Position numbers and translations under genes: made by a program. Shown one piece after another: positions 1-7,710 of a stretch of DNA of 64,000 nucleotides. Location: contig CAZXIJ010000003.1 in the NCBI GenBank assembly GCA_964640725.1, positions 124,001 through 188,000 on the forward strand, read 5' to 3'. Under the pieces are notes generated by a model. That model was not told the origin of the DNA. It did no database searches and saw only the letters and a program-made list of their open reading frames with translations. This stretch comes from CALHVX01 sp964640725 (GTDB lineage: Bacteria > Pseudomonadota > Gammaproteobacteria > Pseudomonadales > Azotimanducaceae). Position 1 is the first letter of the stretch. The number at the start of each line of letters is the position of its first letter.

Positions 1-498
1 ACAGCAGCCGACTGGGACGCCAACAGCCCGCCGGAGCTGGAGTTTCTGTTCGAAGCACGCGTCAAGCTGCACCTTCCGCCCATGGATGTGGGCGCCATGG
101 CGGATGGCCAGCGTGTGATCTTCCTGATTAAAGGCGGAACCTTCGAAGGCCCGCTCCTGAAAGGGCGCGTCGTGCCGGACGCTGGTGCTGACTGGATCAA
201 AATGCGACCCGACGGTTCGGGCACTCTGGACGTGCGTTTCTGCCTGGAAACCCACGACGGCGCGCTCATCTACGTGTACTGGCAAGGTCGAGTCTGGTCG
301 AAGCCCGAGGATTCGGAATACGCCTTTGACGTCGAGAAGGCGGACGATCCCGCCGGCGCCTGGCGCTACTACTTTCGCGCTGCACCGCAGTTCGAGACCG
401 GTGATGCCCGCTACGCCTGGCTGAACAACATCATCGCAGTGACTAAATCCCGAACCGGCGATGGCGGACCGATTCACCGCGTGTTTGCGGTGAAGTAA
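1..498 (+). CDS. DUF3237 family protein, 5' end outside window
   Basis: The frame is open from base 1 to the TAA at 496-498. The first residues (AADWDANSPPELEFLFEARV) already look like the conserved start of a DUF3237 domain, so the true start lies upstream and the Met codon at 82 is internal. DUF3237 proteins are small single-domain beta-rich proteins of unknown function, typically about 150 residues, so probably little is missing. The visible part keeps the family's features: a GGTFEGP turn, a MRPDGSGTLDVR strand pair and a terminal FETGDARYAWLNN segment. The gene converges on katG, whose end is 84 bases away; no clear terminator is visible between them. The family call rests on pattern recognition. 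Confidence 0.75.
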   Translation, partial: TAADWDANSPPELEFLFEARVKLHLPPMDVGAMADGQRVIFLIKGGTFEGPLLKGRVVPDAGADWIKMRPDGSGTLDVRFCLETHDGALIYVYWQGRVWSKPEDSEYAFDVEKADDPAGAWRYYFRAAPQFETGDARYAWLNNIIAVTKSRTGDGGPIHRVFAVK

Positions 499-582
499 TC
501 TGAGGGCACGGTCGTGCAGAGGTGACGATGGGCCAGCGCTATTCAGCAACAAGCCCGGGCCCTGGTATCGCCTTAGCGCTCG

Positions 583-2748
583 CTACAGGTCGAAGCGATC
601 CGCGTTCATCACCTTGGTCCAGGCCGCCACAAAGTCTCGGACGAACTTCTCGGCGTTATCATCCTGAGCGTATACCTCTGCGTAAGCCCGCAGCACGCTG
701 TTTGAGCCGAACACAAGGTCTACGCTGGTCGCCGTGTAAGCAACCGCGCCGGAGTTCCGGTCGCGCAGCTCGTAGGTTCCATCCTGCACCGGGTGCCAGC
801 TGTACGCCATATCCGTCAGCACGGTAAAAAAGTCCGTCGACAGCTGCCCGACCCGATCGGTAAACACGCCGTGCGGCGAGCCGCCATGATTCGCGCCAAG
901 CACCCGCAGGCCACCAATCAGCACCGTCATTTCTGCGCCGGTGAGCCCCAGGAGCTGGGCCCGGTCCAGCAGCAGCTCTTCCGGGCTCACCGCGTAGGCT
1001 TCCTTCTGGAAGTTCCGGAACCCGTCGGCGAGCGGCTCAAGGGCGGCGAAGGAATCCGCATCCGTCTGCGCTGCCGTCGCGTCGCCGCGGCCCGGGGCAA
1101 AAGGCACGGAGACCTCGAACCCGCCAGCCGCGATCGCCTGCTCCAGCCCGACGTTGCCGCCCAGCACAATCAGGTCGGCGAGCGAGGCGCCGGTGCTGCC
1201 GGCGATCGGTTCAAGGGCAGCCAACACCTTGCCGAGCCGCTCCGGCTCGTTCGCCGCCCAATCGCGCTGCGGGGCCAGCCGAATGCGCGCGCCGTTGGCG
1301 CCGCCTCGATTGTCTGAACCGCGAAAAGTGCGCGCGCTGTCCCAGGCGGTCGCGATCAGCTCGGCAGGGGCCAGGCCGGTCGCGGCGATCTGCGCCTTGA
1401 CCGCTGCCACGTCATAGGTGCTGCTGCCTGCAGGGATCGGGTCCTGCCAGACCAGGTCCTCTGCCGGCACATCCGGGCCGAAGTAGTTGGCCCGGGGCCC
1501 CAGGTCCCGGTGCGTCAGCTTGAACCAGGCGCGGCTAAAGGTCTGGGCAAAGTACTCCGGGTCTGCCATGAACTTCTGACACACCGCGTTGTAGGCCGGA
1601 TCCACTTTCATGGCCATGTCGGCATCGGTCATGATCGGGTTGTGGCGCACGGCGGGGTCCGTCGGGTCGACCGGCTTGTCGTCTTCCTTGATGTCGATCG
1701 GCTCCCACTGCCAGGCACCTGCGGGCGATTTTTTCAGTTCCCATTCGTAGCCGAACAGCAGGTCGAAGTAGCCCATATCCCACTGGGTCGGGTGCTTCGT
1801 CCAGGCGCCTTCGATGCCCGAGGTAAACGCGTTCGTAGCTTTGCCGTTATGCCCCGGGTTGTGCCAGCCGAGTCCCTGTTCGTGCAGCCCCGCCGCTTCC
1901 GGCTCGACGCCAATGTCGTTGACGGCGCCACGGCCGTGCGCCTTACCAATGGTATGGCCACCACAGGTCAGGGCCGCAGTTTCTTCATCATCCATCGCCA
2001 TGCGCGCAAAGGTTTCCCGCACGTGTAGCGCCGTGCGCGCCGGATCGGGGGTGCCGTTCACGCCTTCCGGGTTCACGTAGATCAGCCCCATATGCACGGC
2101 GCCCAGCGGGTTCTCCAGAGTGCTGGCGTCATTCAGGTCGTCGTAGCGGTTTTCGCTCGGCGCGAGCCACTCCTGCTCGGCGCCCCAGTAGACGTCTTTC
2201 TCCGGGCCCCAGATATCTTCCCGGCCAAAGCCGAAGCCGAAGGTCTTCAGGCCCATGGACTCGTAGGCCATGTTGCCGGCAAGAATGATCAGGTCCGCCC
2301 AGCTGAGCGCGTTGCCGTACTTCTTTTTTGCCGGCCAGAGGAGGCGCCGGGCCTTGTCGAGGCTTGCGTTGTCGGGCCAGGAATTCAGGGGCGCGAAGCG
2401 GATGTTGCCGTGACCTGCCCCACCGCGGCCATCACCGACCCGGTAGGAACCCGCCGAGTGCCAGGCAAGCCGAACCATCAGGCCGCCGTAGTGGCCCCAG
2501 TCTGCCGGCCACCAGTCCTGACTGTCCGTGAGCAGCGCCTTCACGTCCGCCTTAACGGCTTCGAAGTCGAGACCCTGCACCGCCGCTCGATGGTCGTAGT
2601 CCAGGTCCATGGGGCTGGTGCGGGCATCGTGCTGATGCAGGATGTCCAGATTCAACGCTTTGGGCCACCACTGGGTGACTGCCTTGTCGTTGCCGGTGTT
2701 GCCGCCGTGCATGACCGGACAGCCGTTGCTTCCTTGCGCGTCACTCAT
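583..2748 (-). CDS. katG: Catalase-peroxidase KatG
   Basis: Bifunctional haem enzyme that dismutates hydrogen peroxide and oxidises organic donors; the 721 residues match the family length. The N-terminal domain keeps the distal site Arg93-Trp96-His97 (RLAWHSAG), Tyr224 (GLIYVNPEG) and Met250 (FARMAMDD). By alignment with the M. tuberculosis enzyme, Trp96, Tyr224 and Met250 form the Met-Tyr-Trp adduct needed for catalase activity. The proximal haem ligand is His265 in GGHTIGKAHG. The second, non-haem copy domain follows from about residue 400. The ATG at 2748 has a GGAG eight bases upstream. It stands alone, with a roughly 100-base leader from a promoter that overlaps a palindrome at 2852-2868. 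All key residues are intact. Confidence 0.98.
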   Translation of the reverse strand: MSDAQGSNGCPVMHGGNTGNDKAVTQWWPKALNLDILHQHDARTSPMDLDYDHRAAVQGLDFEAVKADVKALLTDSQDWWPADWGHYGGLMVRLAWHSAGSYRVGDGRGGAGHGNIRFAPLNSWPDNASLDKARRLLWPAKKKYGNALSWADLIILAGNMAYESMGLKTFGFGFGREDIWGPEKDVYWGAEQEWLAPSENRYDDLNDASTLENPLGAVHMGLIYVNPEGVNGTPDPARTALHVRETFARMAMDDEETAALTCGGHTIGKAHGRGAVNDIGVEPEAAGLHEQGLGWHNPGHNGKATNAFTSGIEGAWTKHPTQWDMGYFDLLFGYEWELKKSPAGAWQWEPIDIKEDDKPVDPTDPAVRHNPIMTDADMAMKVDPAYNAVCQKFMADPEYFAQTFSRAWFKLTHRDLGPRANYFGPDVPAEDLVWQDPIPAGSSTYDVAAVKAQIAATGLAPAELIATAWDSARTFRGSDNRGGANGARIRLAPQRDWAANEPERLGKVLAALEPIAGSTGASLADLIVLGGNVGLEQAIAAGGFEVSVPFAPGRGDATAAQTDADSFAALEPLADGFRNFQKEAYAVSPEELLLDRAQLLGLTGAEMTVLIGGLRVLGANHGGSPHGVFTDRVGQLSTDFFTVLTDMAYSWHPVQDGTYELRDRNSGAVAYTATSVDLVFGSNSVLRAYAEVYAQDDNAEKFVRDFVAAWTKVMNADRFDL

Positions 2749-2851
2749 GATCTGTCTCCAAAGTTGAGGCCGTCGTGCCCGGGTGGGGCAAAAAAGACGG
2801 CTCGGGCTGTACAGCAGGGAGACTACGCGCCGCGCATTGACCCGTAAATTC

Positions 2852-2884
2852 GATAGATATTATCTATCTAATAGATCCGTTCAA
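2852..2884 (-). promoter_or_regulatory. katG promoter with 17-bp palindromic operator
   Basis: An AT-rich island upstream of katG contains the perfect dyad GATAGATA-T-TATCTATC (2852-2868). On the minus strand a -35-like TTGAAC (2879-2884) and a -10-like TAATAT (2857-2862) are separated by 16 bases, so the dyad covers the -10 box. The core ATAG-N7-CTAT equals one half of the OxyR consensus, but a second correctly spaced half is not evident. A repressor of the Fur/PerR type is equally possible. The assignment of the promoter to katG is inference. Confidence 0.5.
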
Positions 2885-3021
2885 TCGTACTTCGCTCGAC
2901 TGGATGGCAGGTCCGTCACTCCGCTGAGCGTGAAGACCCAGCGAAGGACCACCAGTGCTCCAGGCGTGGCGATGGATCCCGCCCGAGCTTTGCGAGCCGA
3001 GCCGCCCAGGCTGCCGCTACT

Positions 3022-3969
3022 TCAGGTCAGGGAGGCGCCGACACCGTGCGCCAGCGCCTGCAGATGAGAGGCCCGATAGCTGTGGCTGAGCCGTGCGTTG
3101 GGGCTCATCTGATAGCCGTGGCAGCCCCCAGGCAACACCACCAGTTCTGTGGCAACGCCGGCCTGCATCAGCGCTTTCGCGTAGGCGATGTTCTCGTCCC
3201 GGAACAGATCGAGGGTGACTGTGTGGATCCAGGCCGGCGGCAGGCCCGCGTAGTCTTCGAGCAAGGCCGGCACCTGCGGCGCAGCGGCCGGCGCATCGCC
3301 AAGGAAAGCGCTCCAGCCCATGCGGTTCAGAGATCGGGTCCAGATGAACTCGCCGACCAGCGGGTCGCCCTCGTAACCGGGCTGGCCCGTGCGGCAGTCG
3401 AGCATGGGATAGGTCAGCTGCTGGTGGCAGATCGCGTACTCGCCACGATCTCTCGCCAGAATCGCCGTTGCCGCAGCGAGCCCGCCCCCGGCGCTTTCGC
3501 CGCCCACGGCGATGCGTGCGGGATCAATGGCAAGGGTTTGCGCCTGCTCGTGTAGCCAGCGAAGACCGGCGTAGCAGTCTTCCAGCGGTGCCGGAATCGG
3601 GTGCTCCGGGGCCAGCCGGTAGTTGACCGACAAAACCGTCAGGCCGAGCCGGGCACAGATGTCCAGATTCGCGGCATCCGATGCCGCAGCGCTGCCCAGC
3701 ACATAGCCACCGCCATGAATGTGCAGATAGGCCGGTCCTCGCCCCTGCGCTTTGCCGGGCCGATACAGTAGCGCCGGCACCGAGACGTCGCCGTGCTCGA
3801 TCGCCACCTCTTCTCGAGACACGCCAACTGCTGCCGGGTCGCCCAGTTGGACCATCGAGTCCTGCTGCGCCCGGACCATGGGCAGCATCTCAGGTGTCAG
3901 CTCCAGGCCCGGGAACGCATCGACAAAGGCGTGCAGCTCCGGATCCAGCAAATGCTTGGTATCACTCAT
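3022..3969 (-). CDS. Alpha/beta hydrolase, HSL-type esterase
   Basis: Predicted cytoplasmic carboxylesterase of the hormone-sensitive lipase family (315 residues). The oxyanion motif HGGG is at 85-88, the nucleophile Ser159 sits in GGESAGG, and the Asp (Asp254 in DLFRDE) and His (His284 in GGCHGY) of the triad follow in the expected order. I chose the ATG at 3969 because GGGAAGGGG lies just upstream; a TTG six codons earlier is possible but has no ribosome-binding site. The gene is divergent from the flavin monooxygenase cluster, and the 116-base gap holds no promoter I could assign firmly. The substrate is unknown; small acyl esters are typical. Confidence 0.88.
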   Translation of the reverse strand: MSDTKHLLDPELHAFVDAFPGLELTPEMLPMVRAQQDSMVQLGDPAAVGVSREEVAIEHGDVSVPALLYRPGKAQGRGPAYLHIHGGGYVLGSAAASDAANLDICARLGLTVLSVNYRLAPEHPIPAPLEDCYAGLRWLHEQAQTLAIDPARIAVGGESAGGGLAAATAILARDRGEYAICHQQLTYPMLDCRTGQPGYEGDPLVGEFIWTRSLNRMGWSAFLGDAPAAAPQVPALLEDYAGLPPAWIHTVTLDLFRDENIAYAKALMQAGVATELVVLPGGCHGYQMSPNARLSHSYRASHLQALAHGVGASLT

Positions 3970-4085
3970 GCCAGGGCCCCTTCCCAAATTCCCTGCGCCG
4001 CAGTCTAACAGCCAGTGTCAGGATGTCCCGCCGGCGGCTGCGCGGTACCATCACTGGATCGAGCAGCCACGCACCGGAGCGAGGT

Positions 4086-5255
4086 TTGAAAATTCTGATC
4101 GCCGGCGGCGGCATCGGCGGCCTCTGTGCCGCGCTCTGCCTGGCCAAAGCGAACGTCCAGGTCGAGGTGTTTGAACAGGCTCCGGCGCTGATCGAAACCG
4201 GTGCCGGTATTCAGCTGTCGCCCAACGCCACGCGGGTACTGCACCATCTTGGTCTGGAAGCGGCACTGCAGGATCAGGCCTTCCTGCCGAAGGCTACGCG
4301 CTTTCGCAGCTGGCGCAGCGGCAAGCTGATCTCCGAAACCGCCCTTGGCGCCGCGGCGGTCGAGCAGTACGGCGCGCCCTACTACCACATCCACCGCGGC
4401 GACCTGCTCGCGCTTCTCGCTCGCCGCGCGCTGCAGGAACCCGGCATCACGCTGCACACCGGCGCCCCGGTCGAGACCCTGGATCAGGCCGGCCCGGAGC
4501 GCGTCGCGCTGACTGTTGCGGGTAACTGTGTCGAAGGCGATGCGCTGATTGGCGCCGACGGCATTCACTCCAAGGTGCGCACAGCCCTGTGGGGCGCAGA
4601 GCAGGCGCGCTTTACCGGCAATGTGGCCTGGCGCGCTCTGGTCCCCGCTGCCGCCCTGCCCGCCGATGCGATCGCCCCGACCGGTACGGTCTGGTGGGGT
4701 CCCGGCAAACACTTCGTGCACTACTTTGTGCGCCGCGGCACGCTGGTGAACTGCGTCTGCGTAGTGGAGAAAGATGGCTGGGACGTGGAGTCCTGGACCA
4801 CTCCGGGCGATCACCAGGAGCTGCGCGCAGACTTTGCGGGCTGGCATCGGGACGTGCAGATGCTGATCGAGCACGCGGACCCGGCCTCGCTCTACAAATG
4901 GGCGCTGTACGATCGCCCACCCATGGCGCGCTGGGGCCGGGAACGGGTCACGCTGCTGGGCGACGCCTGCCACCCGACTTTGCCCTTTATGGCCCAGGGT
5001 GCGGCCATGGCCATGGAAGACGCGGCAGTGCTGGCCCACTGCCTGTCGACGGGCAACCCCGTACCGGCCGCGCTCCAGCGCTACGAGCAGCTTCGCCGGG
5101 AACGCACCGCACAGATTCAGCTCGGTTCGCGCCGCAACGCCAAAGTGTTCCATCTGCGCGGCATGCAAGCCTGGACCCGGGATCAGGCAGCCAGCACCAT
5201 GGGCAGCAGAACCATGGACCGCATCTACCGTTACAACGCCCTGCAACCGGAGTAA
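4086..5255 (+). CDS. FAD-dependent aromatic-ring monooxygenase
   Basis: Class A flavoprotein hydroxylase resembling salicylate 1-hydroxylase and 3-hydroxybenzoate 6-hydroxylase (389 residues, usual length). The FAD-binding GGGIGG is at residues 7-12, right at the N terminus, and the second FAD motif GDACHPTLPFMAQG is near residue 292. Such enzymes use NAD(P)H and O2 to hydroxylate an aromatic substrate. The TTG at 4086 is the likely start: it places the Rossmann strand at the N terminus and has GGAG six bases upstream. An ATG at 4023 would add a 21-residue Arg-rich tail and has a poorer site. The gene is followed after 3 bases by two VOC genes and then purU, so one pathway is likely. Confidence 0.88.
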   Translation: MKILIAGGGIGGLCAALCLAKANVQVEVFEQAPALIETGAGIQLSPNATRVLHHLGLEAALQDQAFLPKATRFRSWRSGKLISETALGAAAVEQYGAPYYHIHRGDLLALLARRALQEPGITLHTGAPVETLDQAGPERVALTVAGNCVEGDALIGADGIHSKVRTALWGAEQARFTGNVAWRALVPAAALPADAIAPTGTVWWGPGKHFVHYFVRRGTLVNCVCVVEKDGWDVESWTTPGDHQELRADFAGWHRDVQMLIEHADPASLYKWALYDRPPMARWGRERVTLLGDACHPTLPFMAQGAAMAMEDAAVLAHCLSTGNPVPAALQRYEQLRRERTAQIQLGSRRNAKVFHLRGMQAWTRDQAASTMGSRTMDRIYRYNALQPE

Positions 5256-5258
5256 GCC

Positions 5259-5948
5259 ATGAGCCAAGTCGAAGGGTTTCACCACCTCGCCATCACCACC
5301 GCCAACATGAAAGCGCAGATCGAGTTCTTTACCGACAAGCTGGGTATGGAACTGGTCGCGCTCTACTGGATGCACGGCGTGCCCAATACCTGGCACGGCT
5401 TTTTGCGGCTGAACGACGAAAGCTCTGTCGCGTTTGTGCACAACCCGGAGATCGGCAAGATCCCGGTCCGCATGGGGCAGACCCACGCCGGGACCCCGGG
5501 GGCCAACAGCGCCGCAGGCACCATGCAGCACCTGGCCCTCAAGGTTCGCAGCCACGATGAGCTGCTGGCCATGCGCGACCGGCTCCGCAGCAAAGGGGTA
5601 CCGGTCATGGGCCCGATCGATCATGGCATGTGCGTGTCGATCTACTTTGCGGGACCGGAACGCCTGGCGCTGGAGCTGTCCTACTCCCTGGCACCCATCG
5701 ACGGCAATGCCTGGATCGATCCGGAAGTCCAGGCGCTGGCCGGGATCAACGACGAAGAGCTGGCCCGCTATCGGTGCCCGGCCACTTTCGAAAGCCAGGG
5801 CGGCGCCGTGCCGCAGGCCGATCTGGAGGGGCCAGGCCCGCACATGCACTACCCGAAGGCGCGCTACCAGACCATGATGTCGACGCCCGACGAGGTGCTG
5901 TGGGAGAACAGCGAGCGAGAGCCGCCGGTCAAGGTCGCAAAGCCTTGA
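5259..5948 (+). CDS. VOC-family metalloenzyme, copy 1 (dioxygenase-like)
   Basis: Vicinal oxygen chelate protein of 229 residues with two beta-alpha-beta-beta-beta modules. The likely metal ligands are His9 (FHHLAITT), His91 (MQHLALKV) and Glu139 (LALELSY), the classical His-His-Glu set of extradiol dioxygenases and glyoxalases. A C-terminal tail of about 85 residues beyond the VOC fold ends in MHYPKARYQTMMSTPDEVLW. It starts 3 bases after the monooxygenase stop, so translation is probably coupled. By position it may open or rearrange the product of the monooxygenase. That role is inference; ring-cleaving, epimerase and glyoxalase activities all occur in this superfamily. Confidence 0.85.
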   Translation: MSQVEGFHHLAITTANMKAQIEFFTDKLGMELVALYWMHGVPNTWHGFLRLNDESSVAFVHNPEIGKIPVRMGQTHAGTPGANSAAGTMQHLALKVRSHDELLAMRDRLRSKGVPVMGPIDHGMCVSIYFAGPERLALELSYSLAPIDGNAWIDPEVQALAGINDEELARYRCPATFESQGGAVPQADLEGPGPHMHYPKARYQTMMSTPDEVLWENSEREPPVKVAKP

Positions 5949-6010
5949 GCTGAGGCGCACCGGCGTGGCACTGTCTGCCACGACCCCTTTTTCACAGCAA
6001 CGGAGCCCTT

Positions 6011-6712
6011 ATGAGCACGCCCAACGCCGTTCATCACCTGGCCGTTTCGACCGGCAACATGAAAGCGCAGATCCAGTTCTTTTCCGACGTGCTGGGCATG
6101 GAGTTGCAGGGCCTGTTCTGGATGCACGGTGTCGAAGGGGCCTGGCATGCCTTCATGAAACTCGGCACAGCCTCCATGTCCTTCGTGTTCATCCCCGGCA
6201 ACGACAAGATCGAACCGGTCATGGGCGTTTCTCATGCGGGCAACGGCGGCGAGTCATCGGCGCCGGGCACCACGCAGCACATCGCCTTTAACGTCGACTC
6301 CATGGCCGAAATGCTGGCCTTGCGCGATCGCATCCGGTCCCGGGGCGTGCCAGCCTTCGGTCCCATTCACCATGGCATCTGCAGCTCCATTTACTTTGCC
6401 GGGCCAGAGAACCTGTCCCTGGATATCGCGAAGTCGGCAGAAGCAGTAGATCCGCTCGATGGCGACGGCACCTGGATCGACCAGGAAGCGGTTGCCGAAG
6501 CCGGTATCTCGCCCGAGGAGTTGGCGGCGTTCATGCGCCCGGAACCCTTCGAAGCCGGGCCGGCGCCCGTAGCGCAGCCGGCCTATGATCCTGACAAACC
6601 GCACATGGTGCATCCCCGCCCCGTGTACGACGCCATGTTGGCCGCACCGGACGAGGCCATTACGGCTGCCGCCAGCGTCACCACGCCGCCGAATCCCCGG
6701 AGCCCGTCCTAG
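6011..6712 (+). CDS. VOC-family metalloenzyme, copy 2
   Basis: Paralogue of the preceding gene (233 residues), alignable end to end: NMKAQIEFF/NMKAQIQFF, YWMHGV/FWMHGV and a similar terminal HPRPVYDAML tail. The expected ligands are His9 (VHHLAVST) and His90 (TQHIAFNV), but the third position is Asp138 (LSLDIAKS) where copy 1 has Glu. The two copies may form a heteromer or act on successive intermediates. An AGCAACGGAG sequence upstream provides the ribosome-binding site. The 62-base gap from copy 1 shows no promoter or terminator, so it is probably in the same operon. The duplication is clear from the sequence; the exact reaction is not. Confidence 0.84.
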   Translation: MSTPNAVHHLAVSTGNMKAQIQFFSDVLGMELQGLFWMHGVEGAWHAFMKLGTASMSFVFIPGNDKIEPVMGVSHAGNGGESSAPGTTQHIAFNVDSMAEMLALRDRIRSRGVPAFGPIHHGICSSIYFAGPENLSLDIAKSAEAVDPLDGDGTWIDQEAVAEAGISPEELAAFMRPEPFEAGPAPVAQPAYDPDKPHMVHPRPVYDAMLAAPDEAITAAASVTTPPNPRSPS

Positions 6713-6716
6713 CGCT

Positions 6717-7571
6717 GTGGCGGGCCACAGCTACACCCTGACCATCGACTGTCCGGACCGCTCTGGCGTCGTCAGCGCCGTCAGTACCTTTATCGCCGAT
6801 CGCGGCGGCCTGATCCTGGAAGCGTCGCACTTTCGGGATCCGGTCAGCAACCGCTCCTACATGCGCACCGTATTCGATACAGCCGAGGCGACGACCCAGA
6901 CGCAACTCGAACAGGACTTTGCGCAGGTTGCCCCCGATTTCGATATGGCGTGGCAACTGTGGCCGAGCGACCATCGCTGCCGGGTGCTGATCGCGGTGTC
7001 GAAGCAGGACCACTGCCTGAACAGTTTGCTGCACCGCTGGAACAACGGCTCCCTGCCGATCGAGATCGTGGGCGTTGTGTCCAATCACGACAAAAACCGC
7101 AGGCTCGTCGAATGGCACGGGCTGGACTTCTACCACTACCCGATTGAGCCGGACGGCAAGGCGGCGCAGGAGGCGCGGCTGCTCGCCCTGTACCAGCAGC
7201 TCGACGCCGAGCTGCTGGTGCTCGCGCGGTACATGCAAATCCTGTCCCCGGCGCTGACCGAAGCCCTGGCCGGCCACTGCATCAACATCCACCATTCCTT
7301 TCTGCCGGGCTTCAAGGGCGCGCGGCCTTACTTTCAGGCCTATGACCGCGGCGTCAAACTCATCGGCGCCACCAGCCACTACGTGACCGCAGACCTGGAC
7401 GAAGGACCGATCATCGAGCAGGCCGTTGAGCGTGTGGACCACAGCATGGATGCCCGGCGACTCACCGAGGTCGGCCACGATGTCGAGAGCCTGGTGCTGA
7501 ATCGCGCCGTGCGCTGGCACGCGGAACACCGAGTGTTTGTGCGGGGCAACCGCACCGCGGTGCTGACCTGA
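6717..7571 (+). CDS. purU: Formyltetrahydrofolate deformylase PurU
   Basis: Hydrolyses 10-formyl-tetrahydrofolate to formate and tetrahydrofolate. The 284 residues match the family. An N-terminal ACT domain (about 1-85, starting SYTLTIDCPDRSG) precedes a formyltransferase-fold domain with the segments VVSNHDKNRRLVEWHG and INIHHSFLPGFKGA (catalytic Asn and His). The catalytic Asp lies in ATSHYVTADLDEGP. I chose the GTG at 6717, four bases after the VOC stop, because the open frame upstream overlaps the VOC gene and lacks family sequence. Here PurU sits in what looks like a catabolic operon rather than with purine genes. It may recycle one-carbon units from a demethylation step, which is speculative. 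Confidence 0.95.
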   Translation: MAGHSYTLTIDCPDRSGVVSAVSTFIADRGGLILEASHFRDPVSNRSYMRTVFDTAEATTQTQLEQDFAQVAPDFDMAWQLWPSDHRCRVLIAVSKQDHCLNSLLHRWNNGSLPIEIVGVVSNHDKNRRLVEWHGLDFYHYPIEPDGKAAQEARLLALYQQLDAELLVLARYMQILSPALTEALAGHCINIHHSFLPGFKGARPYFQAYDRGVKLIGATSHYVTADLDEGPIIEQAVERVDHSMDARRLTEVGHDVESLVLNRAVRWHAEHRVFVRGNRTAVLT

Positions 7572-7710
7572 CCGGATCCCCAAGCGCCAGCTGACCTCGC
7601 GGCTGCACGTGCGAAAGCGGCGCACGTTGACCCAAAGCTGCGCATCTCACCCTAGGCTCCCTGCCCACTGACGCCTTTTCCCAGGCGCCATCCAGGGGCT
7701 GCAGATCCGC

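Noticed and set aside
583..2748. KatG lacking the adduct methionine, because the EQGLGW segment has no Met
   Set aside because: Counting from Tyr224 shows that the adduct Met is Met250 in FARMAM, which is conserved.
4005..5981. 658-codon open frame on the minus strand
   Set aside because: It lies opposite the intact monooxygenase and VOC genes, has no family signature and is His/Arg/Val-rich as expected of a high-GC antisense shadow.
7627..7658. TTGACC and TAGGCT as the promoter of the secretion genes
   Set aside because: The spacer is 20 bases, too long for a sigma70 promoter, so I did not list it.
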